Shown: positions 29,825 to 38,851 of the stretch, piece by piece | Layout of the letters: every line of letters begins with the position of its first letter | Position numbering within the stretch: the first letter of the stretch is position 1 | NCBI GenBank assembly: GCA_030374805.1 | Contig: JARGSG010000225.1 | Span: 992,001 to 1,056,000, forward strand | DNA length: 64,000 nucleotides | Source: Gracilaria gracilis | Lineage: Eukaryota; Rhodophyta; Florideophyceae; Gracilariales; Gracilariaceae | Direction: 5' to 3' | Made by a program: the position numbers and the translations under genes | Notes under the pieces: model-generated | What the model was told of the DNA's origin: nothing | Seen by the model: only the letters and a program-made list of their open reading frames with translations | Databases searched by the model: none

Positions 29825-31352
29825 CTGGTGTTATTTGATACGCTCTTCCTGCCAGAGAATCAAAGATAAACATCGCATTCGACGGGGAGTCCCCGTGCTC
29901 GTAGCTTAGACGCAGGAAGAGCTCCGACTCAGCGTCTTAGCACAGCTGCACCCATCAGATGTGCCCCAGACAGAAATATAAAACAGTGCCTCGGTGTGTC
30001 TTTGAGATAAAAATGGTCTCCCTGAAAGCAGCATTGCCACCAGCGGCAGCGGCGCCCATATGCGGTAGGTGCGCGCAAGCGACTGCCCTTGCAGCTACAT
30101 TTGTGCCACAATTTCCACGCCCTGCAGTACGCTGCGCTGGAGCACGCCCAAAAGAAAGCTGCACACGTGCGACGACTGTGACGACGGTGATGGCCATGGA
30201 GATTACAGAACGGTCGACGGTGGTTGGGGCTTCGATGCCGCGGCGATTATTGCGGCGAGAACGGCGGTGGTTTCGACGAAGGCATCGGTATTTCGGGAGG
30301 CTACAGTGGTTGCAGCGGTGCAGGTGACTGCGGTTTTGGCGGCGTCGGACACAGCAGTTATGGCCGCAGTGACGACGGCGGTTGGGGTTGTGAGGTGACT
30401 GTTTTTCCGGTTGAGAGGTCCATGGAGATTGAGGTGGCGACGGCAGCCCCAGGTGAGGTCCAGAGGGTGAGACTGATTACACATGGGAAGCGACGGCTGA
30501 GTGGGATGCACCAGTGATGGAAATGGCGGTTGATCTACAGAAGACGACAGAGCTTTCCATGGCGACGGAGATGGCAGATGCGGCGGCGCCAGTCCTCTTG
30601 CTGGACAGCCGATGTGCTCGGATATGTCAGCCGGCGTACTGCAACACCCCAGTTGCAGAGCTGTGACTCTAAACCCTCCGCCTTGCGACATACGCTCGAA
30701 GTTGAGCATCGTCGCTTTTTGATCTCTGCCTCTATCTGTAGCATGTAGCACAGGTTTTTCTCCAGTTGATGGTCCCATTGAATCACAAACGTCATGCGCA
30801 ACACCTAAGCGCACTCACGAGGTTTGCACAGCACCACCCTCGCGCGTTGCTTTACTGTGAGCCACAATAAGCTAGTCAATGACTCCGCTCGGCGTTCGTT
30901 AGGGGCGCGCGTGCTGTGCCGGCGGTTGCATGCTTGCACACATATGCGAACCGATTGACACGAACTCTGGCTTCCGGGTAGAGTGCTTGCCGCACGCTGT
31001 CTGCATCGGCGCCCGCGTTGATGGGAGTGCAAGTGGCGTCCTTTTAGTTTGCAGCTTCTGCACCCGCATCTGCCGCCGTCGCCGTGGCCAAGCGCAACGC
31101 GCGCCCAACGCTACGGCGGGTTGCAGCCGAGGCGATAATGGTGGCCACTATGACCACATTTGGTGCTACGATAAGACAGAGACGATCTCTCGGACGGCGA
31201 AGGCAACGACGTTTGCGTCGGCGATGTTGACGACGATTACGGCTGCAATGAGTTACTATGCGGCAATGTAATTTGTCGTGGCATGCGTGGCAAGCTTTGC
31301 ACACGTTGCGTACGTGCTGCTGGGTGTGCCCGCACACTCGCGCGTCGTTGCT

Positions 31353-31392
<40 letters not shown>

Positions 31393-31395
31393 CGC

Positions 31396-31426
<31 letters not shown>

Positions 31427-31631
31427 ATTGCGGGCTTATGGAGCAAGGCTACCAAAATTATCTTAATGTTTTGTCAGGCTGCTCGGCTTTGCGAAGCCTT
31501 ACAGAGTCACGCACTGGAAAAGGTTCTCGCTTGCTCGTGGGCTGTTTGATGGGAACTAAGCAGAAGTTACTGCCATAAATTTTGTCGCAGTTTCTAGCCA
31601 AATTACGCGGTTCTTATGGCAGGTAATGATG
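29825..31631. other. Intergenic, GC-rich, no gene supported
   Basis: Overlapping open frames on both strands are low-complexity (Arg, Ala, Thr, Gly-rich) and none has a recognisable domain. I see no transposon ends except the copia insertion at the right boundary. Contains the trinucleotide/hexanucleotide tract listed separately. Confidence 0.5.
31343..31430. repeat. (CGTCGC)n microsatellite
   Basis: Nearly 90 bases of 'gtcgtcgcc' units. It gives rise to artefactual Val-Ala, Arg and Ser-Pro frames. Confidence 0.9.
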
Positions 31632-31636
31632 ATTAT

Positions 31637-31728
31637 TATGGAATGAAGGTTCTAGCCATTCTTTACTTCGCTGCTCGAGCTCGGTTGTTGCCTACTTAAG
31701 TACGTGCGGGTCACTGTAATGTTTGACA
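31637..31728 (-). repeat. copia 3' LTR (92 bp)
   Basis: On the minus strand it begins TGTCAAACATTACAG and ends TTCATTCCATA. Identical to the LTR at 36396-36487. A 92-base LTR is very short for the family. Confidence 0.95.
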
Positions 31729-31757
31729 TTCGCGAAAAATGTAATGCGAGAAAGCTT

Positions 31758-34700
31758 TCACTCAAATGTTTGACAGTCCCCGGTTGGCGCGTTGCATTTT
31801 AAGCTGGCGCTGGGGTGGGCCGTGATGTTGAGTCGCTGTCTAAGCGATCGAAAGCGATCTCTGTGCAGAGGCTTTGTTAACATGTCGGCTAGCATGTCCT
31901 GGGTGGGCATTCTGTGCAGCTGGATCGTCTTTTCTGCAATGTGATGTTGAAGATAATGATGACGGATGTCGATGTATTTTCTGCGCTTCGTCGGTGCCTG
32001 ATTCTCTGCAATCATGATTGCACTGCGGTTATCCATGTGATGAGGCGTCGGGCTGATCATTTTTCTTTGTGCTGACTCCAGTAACTTTCGTAACCATTTT
32101 GTATGCTTCGTTGCGTTCGTTGCTGCGATATATTCAGCTTCTGTTGTTGAAAGTGCTACGACTGACTGCTTCTTGGATAACCATGTAACTGGTGTGCCGT
32201 TATAGGTGTGAACTGTTCCAGTAATGGACTTGCGGTTGGTTGAATTGGCAAAATCGGCGTCACTGTAGGTTGACAACTCTGCTGCTTCCTGCTGTTCCTT
32301 GGTGATGTGAGGCTTAAATAGCAATCCGTGCGTTCTTGTTCCTTGAAGGTAACGAAAAATTGTCTTAAGTGCTTGTTGGTGGTGCGCTTGAGGAGCATTC
32401 GAGTGTTGTGCTAAGCGGTTGGTTGCATAGGTGAGATCTGGCCGTGTGCTGTCCGTTACATATCTTATTTCGCCGAGGATTTTGCGGTATTCTGTTGCTT
32501 CTTCTGGTGATAGTGGTTTGCTATGGTTTGTTCTGTCTATATGCGTTAGGCTGGCGTATGGTGTGGCGCTGGGATTACAATGTTCCATTCCTGTTTGTTT
32601 CAGTACTGCTGCTATGGTGTCGGGTTGCGAAATATGTACCGTGCCGTCATCGCCGTGATGAATTGTCCAGTTAAGAAAGCGTGTTGGTAGTCCTAGCCGT
32701 TTGACTTTGTATTTTGCCAACAGTTCGTTGTACAGTTTGTCTATGTGTTCTGTTGATGAAGCGAGGACGAGAAAGTCGTCGATTGTGGTGCTGACAATGG
32801 TGAAGCTGTCGTCGGGTTCGATTTTTGTGTATAGACATGGGTCATGTTCTGATGCAGTGTACCCCATTTGGGTGAGTTTCTTCTTGAGTCCATGGTTGTA
32901 GTAGTATGCCGCGGGAGGGGAGCCATATAGGTTGCCGTGGAGGTGGCCATATTGGCTTTTGTGTTTGTAAGTGCCGTCGAATCGTGGCATTTGCGGGACA
33001 TATACAGGGCGGCTGTGCTGATATTTTTCATGTAAGTATGCGGATTTGATATCGAAGTGTTCAAGTGGCAGTTGAAGACTGGCATGCAGTGCTAGTAGAA
33101 GGCGTTGCGTGCTTCGATCGGCTGTGTAGGTTGTTGTGTGTCGTGGGTCGTAGTGGATTCCTGGTTTCATCATATCGCCTCTCAGATTACACCTGGCCTT
33201 CCGTTGTTGCACTGTGCCGTCTGCTGCTCTTTTGTATCGATATAACATCATAAGGGGAATGACGGATTGTGGTGGTGGAATGAAGTCCTGGGGTAACCAT
33301 TTGATGCTGTCGTGACTATCCAAGTTGTCTAGCTCGTCATCGTGTGCTTTTTTCCATTCTGGGGCGTCGGGGTAGGATCGTGCTTGCGCAAGGTGTTTGG
33401 GGGGTGGGGTATCAATATTGATGGATTTGGGGGTGTGTTGTTGGTGGGACGTTCGTGCTTTGAATGCATAATTGGTTTGGACTGTGGGGTCCGTTTGTGT
33501 GTGGTATGGTTTGAAGTCTATGGCCCGTATGTGTTGGTATTGCGAAGTTCTTATGTTCAGAAGCATTATATGGGTGTGGGATGTGGGATACATATATCGA
33601 GCTGGATCTGCTCGTGACTCTAATTTCTTCTTTGGGGCATACACAGGTATGGTGCCTAACTGACCGAATGTGTAAAGTTTCTGTATGGGGGGTGTGGTGC
33701 CATACCATAGCGAGTACGGGGATGTGTTGATTGACGAGTGGTATAAGAGGTTGTACTTGTATATGGCGTCTCGTGCAGCATCTTCCCAATGCGAGTTGTC
33801 TAATCCGGCGGCATTGAGCATTGCTCTGACGGCATTCATAACAGTCCTGTTAAAACGTTCGGCTATGCTGTTTTCTTGGGGCTGATGTGGTGTGCGCAGA
33901 TGGTGCGTGACCCGGTGATTGTTGTATATTGATTTCATTGCTTTGGAAATATATTCCTTGGCGTTGTCGCTCCGGAAGTGTTTGAGTGGCAGTTGCATGT
34001 GGTTTTGTATGTGGTGGAGTGTTTGCTGGATTCGAGGTGGTATGTCCTTTCGGTCCTTCAAGAAGTGGGCTATTGTGAATCTCGTGGCTGCACATATGAT
34101 GAGTAGGATGTGATTGTTGCCGTGTTTGGACGTTGGGTGTATTGGTCCGCATGTGTCTGAACTGAGGTATTCTCCTGGTTTGTAGTTGTGGGTGGTTCTC
34201 TTGTGTGGAGCAGGGTGCAGCTTTCCTGTGCTGCAAGAACTGCAAGAGATGCAGGGGTTGGTCGGTAGGTTTGCTGGCATTGTCGGTAGGAGTCTGCGGG
34301 AGCCCGTGAGTGCTAGTTTGCTGGGATGCGCGTGATTCAATGTGAGATGCCAGTTGTACAGTGTTTGTGTATTGGAATGCTGTTTGCCTGATTGGGTGGG
34401 GTTTGTCAGATGTCTCAGTGTCTTAGTCGTGTGCGGAATTCTTGAGGGCAGTGTGGCTGGCGGTGGTGCTTTGTTAGCTGTTTCTTTCGCCTTCGATACG
34501 TGGTTTGTGGTTTTTGTGTGTTGTGTCTTGGTTTTGGGATGGTTCTTCTTGGCTTTATATTGGAACGTTCTAGCTGTATGAGCCGAGTGATTTGCTAATT
34601 TGCCTTGCAGCTGGTATTGATTGTTACGCCATTGTGCTGTTGCTATGAGGGCTGGCGGGTTTGCTCTGGTGTCGTATACTTCTCCTTTTCGGCTTGTGAA

Positions 34701-35042
34701 TGTCACCAGTCCATACCTTGTGGCTAGATCTCTGACTGATATTAGATGGCGGTGGATGCTTTTGTTGGCCACTGCGTATGTGCGGATGGTGTTATTATTC
34801 GGTTGCAGGCGGAGGCTGATTGTTCCATGGTGGGTGCACTGGGTGGGTGGTGAAGTGGCGGACTCGGTTAGGGTTTTGTTGTGGAGTGGTGTCATGGTTG
34901 TGGTGGGATGTCTGATGTGGGACGGATGCGCGCCGCTGTCCAGAATAAACGTACCATTGACCTCTGTGTTGGCTTCTGAGGCCGTGCCCGATTGCTGTGG
35001 TGGTGGCTGTGTCTGTTGTGATGAGGCGAAGGGTGCTTGCAT
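31758..35042 (-). CDS. pol: copia pol: protease, integrase, reverse transcriptase, RNase H
   Basis: A 1094-residue open frame. In order: aspartic protease (LDSGAHPSHI, about residue 33), the GAG-pre-integrase region (LYNWHLTLNHAHPSKL), the integrase catalytic core (YLSSDTCGPIHPTS, FRSDNAKEY, ENSIAERFNRTVMNA), reverse transcriptase (LPLEHFDIKSAYLHEKY, VSTTIDDFLVLAS) and RNase H (YSDADFANSTNRKS, STTEAEYIAATNATK). This is the gene order of Ty1/copia. It overlaps the gag frame; copia-type elements are known to separate gag from pol by frameshifting, readthrough or splicing. The enzymes copy the element's RNA and integrate the DNA. Confidence 0.95.
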   Translation of the reverse strand: MQAPFASSQQTQPPPQQSGTASEANTEVNGTFILDSGAHPSHIRHPTTTMTPLHNKTLTESATSPPTQCTHHGTISLRLQPNNNTIRTYAVANKSIHRHLISVRDLATRYGLVTFTSRKGEVYDTRANPPALIATAQWRNNQYQLQGKLANHSAHTARTFQYKAKKNHPKTKTQHTKTTNHVSKAKETANKAPPPATLPSRIPHTTKTLRHLTNPTQSGKQHSNTQTLYNWHLTLNHAHPSKLALTGSRRLLPTMPANLPTNPCISCSSCSTGKLHPAPHKRTTHNYKPGEYLSSDTCGPIHPTSKHGNNHILLIICAATRFTIAHFLKDRKDIPPRIQQTLHHIQNHMQLPLKHFRSDNAKEYISKAMKSIYNNHRVTHHLRTPHQPQENSIAERFNRTVMNAVRAMLNAAGLDNSHWEDAARDAIYKYNLLYHSSINTSPYSLWYGTTPPIQKLYTFGQLGTIPVYAPKKKLESRADPARYMYPTSHTHIMLLNIRTSQYQHIRAIDFKPYHTQTDPTVQTNYAFKARTSHQQHTPKSINIDTPPPKHLAQARSYPDAPEWKKAHDDELDNLDSHDSIKWLPQDFIPPPQSVIPLMMLYRYKRAADGTVQQRKARCNLRGDMMKPGIHYDPRHTTTYTADRSTQRLLLALHASLQLPLEHFDIKSAYLHEKYQHSRPVYVPQMPRFDGTYKHKSQYGHLHGNLYGSPPAAYYYNHGLKKKLTQMGYTASEHDPCLYTKIEPDDSFTIVSTTIDDFLVLASSTEHIDKLYNELLAKYKVKRLGLPTRFLNWTIHHGDDGTVHISQPDTIAAVLKQTGMEHCNPSATPYASLTHIDRTNHSKPLSPEEATEYRKILGEIRYVTDSTRPDLTYATNRLAQHSNAPQAHHQQALKTIFRYLQGTRTHGLLFKPHITKEQQEAAELSTYSDADFANSTNRKSITGTVHTYNGTPVTWLSKKQSVVALSTTEAEYIAATNATKHTKWLRKLLESAQRKMISPTPHHMDNRSAIMIAENQAPTKRRKYIDIRHHYLQHHIAEKTIQLHRMPTQDMLADMLTKPLHRDRFRSLRQRLNITAHPSASLKCNAPTGDCQTFE

Positions 35043-36078
35043 TGGCAGGTATTGAATTGTAGCGGGCGGTAGGGCTTGGTGGTGATAGTGGATTGGAGGA
35101 GGGGGGGAGGGATTGTTGCGTATAGTGCATTGGTGAGTGAGGGGTTTGTGCTTGATATGTGAATGGAGGATAGTTCTGTGTTACTTGGGCAAAGTTCGCC
35201 TGCGTTTTCATGAACTTTGGATGGTTCATATCTCTACAGTCCTGATCTGTGTGGTTGCAGAAGACACCAATGGATGTGTGGTATGTGCATAAAAGATTAG
35301 GGGGTACTCGCGGTCGATTGTAAGGATTTCCCCTACCAGAGGGACGGCGGTATGGGCCGGGTCGATTTCGGTATGCGTGGTTGCCACTATGCGGTGTCTG
35401 GTTTGCATATACGTTCAGATAAGGAGGAGCTGCAGTTCCGTAGTCCCCGGTAAATTTCGTGTATCCGGTTGAAGATGAGGGAGTGAGGCTTCCTGGATTG
35501 TAAAGTGGATAGATATCTTTGAATTTCCTGATGAACTCTTTGATGGTTGATGGCTTGTTTGCTAGTATATGTGCGATAATTGGATTGTTGGCGGAGTTTC
35601 TGCGGATGCCTGTGATAATAAAGTCAACTGTTGTCTCTTCGTCGCTGATACTTGGATATTGTGCTGCTATCATCTTCTGCCTTATGTTTGTATGTGCTTT
35701 GATGAACTCATCGATATCTCCATCTGTCTTGAAGGGGATGCTTTCGGCTTCTGTTTTCAGGATTTGGTGGTCCTCCTTTGTTGAGCGGTTGATGTGCTGT
35801 ATTATCCTTTGCACGAGATCATGCGGGGTAGGTCTGTCTTGTGGTACGATTAGCAATCCTAGGATACTGGATGGGACGCTGCTTAAAACTGCGGAGAGAA
35901 TTTTGTTCTTCTTTGTGGAGAATGTTTCGAGTTCCATGGGTTCTGTTGGTGCTGTTGGATTGGTTTCAAGGTGCTCTAATGCCTTGATTGTGGCAGCGTA
36001 AGTCTGTAGGGCAAGGTACCACGGAGCGTAGTTGCTGCGGTCAAGCTCCGGGATTTTGTGGAGTTTTTCGGTATCCAT
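34795..36078 (-). CDS. gag: copia gag-like protein
   Basis: A 427-residue frame. The N-terminal part (LDRSNYAPWYLALQTYA and, further on, LKTEAESIPFKTDGDIDEFI) is the UBN2/Gag-type domain that begins copia Gag proteins; a basic Arg/Pro-rich region (RNRPGPYRRPSGRGNPYNRP) follows. Next comes a compact Cys/His cluster (CTYHTSIGVFCNHTDQDC) in the position of the nucleocapsid zinc knuckle. The tail is Pro/Thr-rich. Gag forms the particle that packages element RNA. Confidence 0.8.
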   Translation of the reverse strand: MDTEKLHKIPELDRSNYAPWYLALQTYAATIKALEHLETNPTAPTEPMELETFSTKKNKILSAVLSSVPSSILGLLIVPQDRPTPHDLVQRIIQHINRSTKEDHQILKTEAESIPFKTDGDIDEFIKAHTNIRQKMIAAQYPSISDEETTVDFIITGIRRNSANNPIIAHILANKPSTIKEFIRKFKDIYPLYNPGSLTPSSSTGYTKFTGDYGTAAPPYLNVYANQTPHSGNHAYRNRPGPYRRPSGRGNPYNRPRVPPNLLCTYHTSIGVFCNHTDQDCRDMNHPKFMKTQANFAQVTQNYPPFTYQAQTPHSPMHYTQQSLPPSSNPLSPPSPTARYNSIPANASTLRLITTDTATTTAIGHGLRSQHRGQWYVYSGQRRASVPHQTSHHNHDTTPQQNPNRVRHFTTHPVHPPWNNQPPPATE

Positions 36079-36378
36079 GAGTAGGTTGGTTGTGGCTTTT
36101 GGGAAAGGGCTTGGATGTATATTTGATATGGTTGTCGCGTCTGTGGCGTTTGTAGGAGTATTTGAGGGGATATGTTCTTGGTTTTGGGTGGTATCCTGAG
36201 GTTGATGAGTGTCTGTTGCTGTGAGAATGGCGTTTTGGTAGAGGGTGGCTATGTATGGATCACGTCTGAGCTCGCGGCCTAGTAGGCGAGTTTGTCTAGG
36301 GTTGGGGTCTGCCGTCGTGCTTTGCTTGTTAGGCGACCTGGGTCATGGGTGGGTCGGGAGTGTTCGGAGATCTTCAAA

Positions 36379-36395
36379 GCGTGGGGCCCATAACC
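36379..36395 (-). other. copia primer-binding site: initiator tRNA-Met anticodon arm
   Basis: The 17 bases next to the 5' LTR read on the plus strand as GCGTGGGGCCCATAACC. GGGCCCATAACC is the anticodon stem-loop (CAU) of eukaryotic initiator tRNA-Met. Priming from this internal tRNA site, not the 3' end, is known for copia and Ty5-type elements. Confidence 0.8.
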
Positions 36396-36487
36396 TATGG
36401 AATGAAGGTTCTAGCCATTCTTTACTTCGCTGCTCGAGCTCGGTTGTTGCCTACTTAAGTACGTGCGGGTCACTGTAATGTTTGACA
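36396..36487 (-). repeat. copia 5' LTR (92 bp)
   Basis: Identical partner of 31637-31728. Followed on the right by ATTAT (36488-36492), matching the five bases left of the element. Confidence 0.95.
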
Positions 36488-36502
36488 ATTATCTCGGGAT
36501 AA

Positions 36503-37045
36503 CTATGATGCAGAGGGAATCCTAATACGAGTGTGAATCCTAATATGGCCATTTTCATCTTTTTCGCAATGTGACCGTACACATACGCTCTTCTGTGCCT
36601 CCCAATTCACACAAGTAGTCACGGTATCGCCTTTGACAGAATACTTACGTCCTGAACTTACGAATTGGATTCTATTAGCTTCGTCAGTCTGTTCAACGCC
36701 ACCATTATTCAGCCAGCGCATCCCGAGGTTGTAATCCCCTTTCGGCATGTCGACAACCTTCTCGTACCCAAACGCAGATTTGGAATAGGCAAATGGCTTC
36801 CATCCACATGAATACAGCCACATACATGGGGAAGTCCCTTCTAACGTTTCACGAGCCACAACGCTAACATCGAAGTCTTGTCCTTTCCTCTCTACATACA
36901 AAACTTCTCCAGATTTGAGATCAAAGTGCTTATGCACCAGCAGAAACGTAAATACATCGCTCTGATGTTTCTCGTTGGCGACGAGTCCATCCATTACGTC
37001 ATTGATATGCGGTTGTGAGTTGAATTGTGCTGTTATAGATTCCAT
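36503..37045 (-). CDS. Unknown 180-residue protein
   Basis: An intact frame with balanced composition and several Trp/Cys residues (SPCMWLYSCGWKPFAYSKSA, MRWLNNGGVEQT, TTCVNWEAQKSVCVRSHC). No signal peptide or membrane segment, no domain recognised. The start MESITAQFNSQPHIND is the first ATG and the stop is at 36503-36505. The copia element is inserted 15 bases downstream of that stop, thus into the 3' untranslated region or terminator, leaving the coding part whole. Coding status is judged from composition and intactness only. Confidence 0.5.
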   Translation of the reverse strand: MESITAQFNSQPHINDVMDGLVANEKHQSDVFTFLLVHKHFDLKSGEVLYVERKGQDFDVSVVARETLEGTSPCMWLYSCGWKPFAYSKSAFGYEKVVDMPKGDYNLGMRWLNNGGVEQTDEANRIQFVSSGRKYSVKGDTVTTCVNWEAQKSVCVRSHCEKDENGHIRIHTRIRIPSAS

Positions 37046-37323
37046 CTGAGCGCTACTTTAAAGTGAGCAGTGCGGATGAGGAGATAAGCTTCTGCGTACG
37101 TAAACTAATGAGGTCCTGAGAAAGAAAAAAGCGTGTCTTACTTGGGTGCTGTTTTAACAAGGAAATGTGGTGGTGGTTTCCGGGCTGCAGCTTTCGACAG
37201 TACTATATGAAAGGCTTGTGAAAATGACACAGGGAACCAAGCGCACTCCCCTCTTTTACTTCTTCGTGTTGCCTCACTTCTCCCTGCTTCCACCATCTCA
37301 GAGCGGCGCAGTGTTCAAAAATA

Positions 37324-37410
37324 TCGGGACATGCGCCGCTCAAAGATCATCCATGTAGCGCGCATGTCATGTCATGCGCATCTTTGAGCGCCGCAGCGTC
37401 CCGACATGTA
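37324..37410. repeat. Imperfect inverted repeat (cruciform-like)
   Basis: Left arm around TCGGGACATGCGCCGCTCAA and right arm around TTGAGCGCCGCAGCGTCCCG pair over about 25 bases with interruptions. The middle 'catgtcatgtcatg' is itself palindromic. May be a small MITE relic. Confidence 0.65.
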
Positions 37411-37896
37411 AGGGTTATTGACTGGCTGCTGGAGAGAGAGAAATACCTTTAGGTACAACGAGACCTGCCGTCTCGAAATCAGGGACGGCTGACCGCAATG
37501 CGTCCATCCAAGAATTCCTAAAATCCTTGAGCTCTAAAGGAGATGTCCCTTACAGGAAGAAGGGGTTCTCACTACGGTTACACATCTACGTATGTAACCG
37601 CATCGTGTTTTTTTCGCAGTATGCAGATAAGGAAAAAACTCCTCGACTGGCCAGTGTAGCTCTAAAATGTCGTGGTCTACGTGCGCCCCCGCCAGGGTTA
37701 TGGTACGCCGCGCACGCGCACTCACGTCGCGCGCCAGCTCGCCGCCGCCAACGTCGCCGTTGCCTTTGCTACCGTTGTTGCCGCTGCCACCGCCAGCGTC
37801 GCCGTTGCCTTTACCGCTGTTTTTGGCTGCGAGGGAAATTTGAGCCCGAGGGTGAGATATTTTCCCCGAAGGGGAAGCCGAGGGAAAATAACTGTG

Positions 37897-37931
37897 GCAC
37901 ACGTGTGGTGCACGCCGCACCACACGTGTGC
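37897..37931. repeat. Perfect 15-bp inverted repeat, 5-base loop
   Basis: GCACACGTGTGGTGC (37897-37911), loop ACGCC, then GCACCACACGTGTGC (37917-37931). Each arm contains the palindrome CACGTG (E-box/G-box core). Confidence 0.9.
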
Positions 37932-38089
37932 GGAGGTTAGAAATATCTCCTCCGCCGCCGGGGGAGGGGGAGGAGGGGGGAGGGGGACGAACAAGAAAAA
38001 AAAGGGGTAGTTCGCCAGTAACAACGAAGAGTTTTCAATAACCACCCCGAGGGCTCAAAGTGTCCCGTGGCCAGCCAGTCAATAACGCG

Positions 38090-38262
38090 CTTGTCACCGG
38101 GCTGCGAGGGAAACTCTGGCCTCATTCACATTAAAGAAATACAGCTTTTAAAGCTTGATGATATGCGTCGTGCGTTGTCGTCCATTGGCACAGTGAGCGG
38201 CGGAGTTCTCAATTTTACTGTGAGTTATTACTATGGCCCGAACAAATAAGTAAACTTGGAAG
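38090..38262. repeat. Dispersed repeat, related to 9551-9665
   Basis: Contains the block 'gagttattactatggcccg' in the same orientation and the block 'ggctgcgagggaaactctgg' in opposite orientation compared with the copy near 9600. A short direct repeat of 'ggctgcgagggaaa' also lies at about 37829. Confidence 0.5.
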
Positions 38263-38851
38263 GATTTCTGTTATGCTTGCATTCCATTGCTTGAAATTGC
38301 GGTTTGTGAGCTCCTTGTGGTTTTCGTTGCTGAAATCCCAGAGATTAGCGCAAGCACTTTGGAGTATACTAAAAATTTGTTGAAGTGCACTGAGTTGGCC
38401 AGCGGCTAATGGCGCAGTCTGTTGAGTAGATTCACTCTGATCTGCGATGTTGGCTGTTACTGGAAAATTGTGAGTGTTTTCTGTCTGCCTTTGACGTGAT
38501 AAATATCTTCGTGCTCTGGAGTGCTGTTGCTGCGTCCGCTCGGTAGCGGTGAATCTGGCGTATGGCGTAATATTGCTTAGTGTAGCTTCAACAAATCGGT
38601 ACTTTGTTCTGTCTGTTGGGTTTTGGCCCTTAACCTGTGGGAACAGAGTGAACGCGGTGAAGCCGATGACTCCGAAGTTTACTGAGGGAGGTGGAGGCTG
38701 TGCCTACGTGCAGCGCCGGCGGTGCCAGCTCTTGCCGGATACGTGTGTGACAACAGCAATGACTACAATAACATCTTCGGATGCTCCAAGCGAGACCACA
38801 ACGGTCACAGTTCTGGGCTTTGATCCAAAAGAGCTGAACTAAGGCCAGAGC

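Larger units (their letters stand above)
31637..36487 (-). mobile_element. Ty1/copia LTR retrotransposon, looks whole and very young
   Basis: A 4.85-kb element on the minus strand. The two 92-base LTRs (31637-31728 and 36396-36487) are identical by eye, and the element is flanked by a 5-base target duplication ATTAT (31632-31636 and 36488-36492). Domain order protease, integrase, reverse transcriptase, RNase H is that of Pseudoviridae. Long frames for gag and pol are open. It sits 15 bases past the stop of the small gene at 36503-37045. Identical LTRs mean insertion was recent. Confidence 0.95.
37046..38851. other. Intergenic with hairpins and a dispersed repeat
   Basis: No gene supported. 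It holds two inverted repeats (listed), a GCC/GTT-rich low-complexity tract (37735-37830), a G-rich tract (37960-37990), and the repeat blocks shared with 9551-9665 (about 38090-38262). The right end of the pogo-like element's 3' flank must lie before 38852. A plus-strand frame at 38549-38842 (97 residues) is unremarkable. Confidence 0.5.

Noticed and set aside
31237-31578. Frames of Val-Ala, Arg or Ser-Pro repeats
   Set aside because: Arise from the (CGTCGC)n microsatellite.
34621-36001. Plus-strand frames of 140-160 residues
   Set aside because: They are antisense to the copia gag and pol genes and have unnatural composition.
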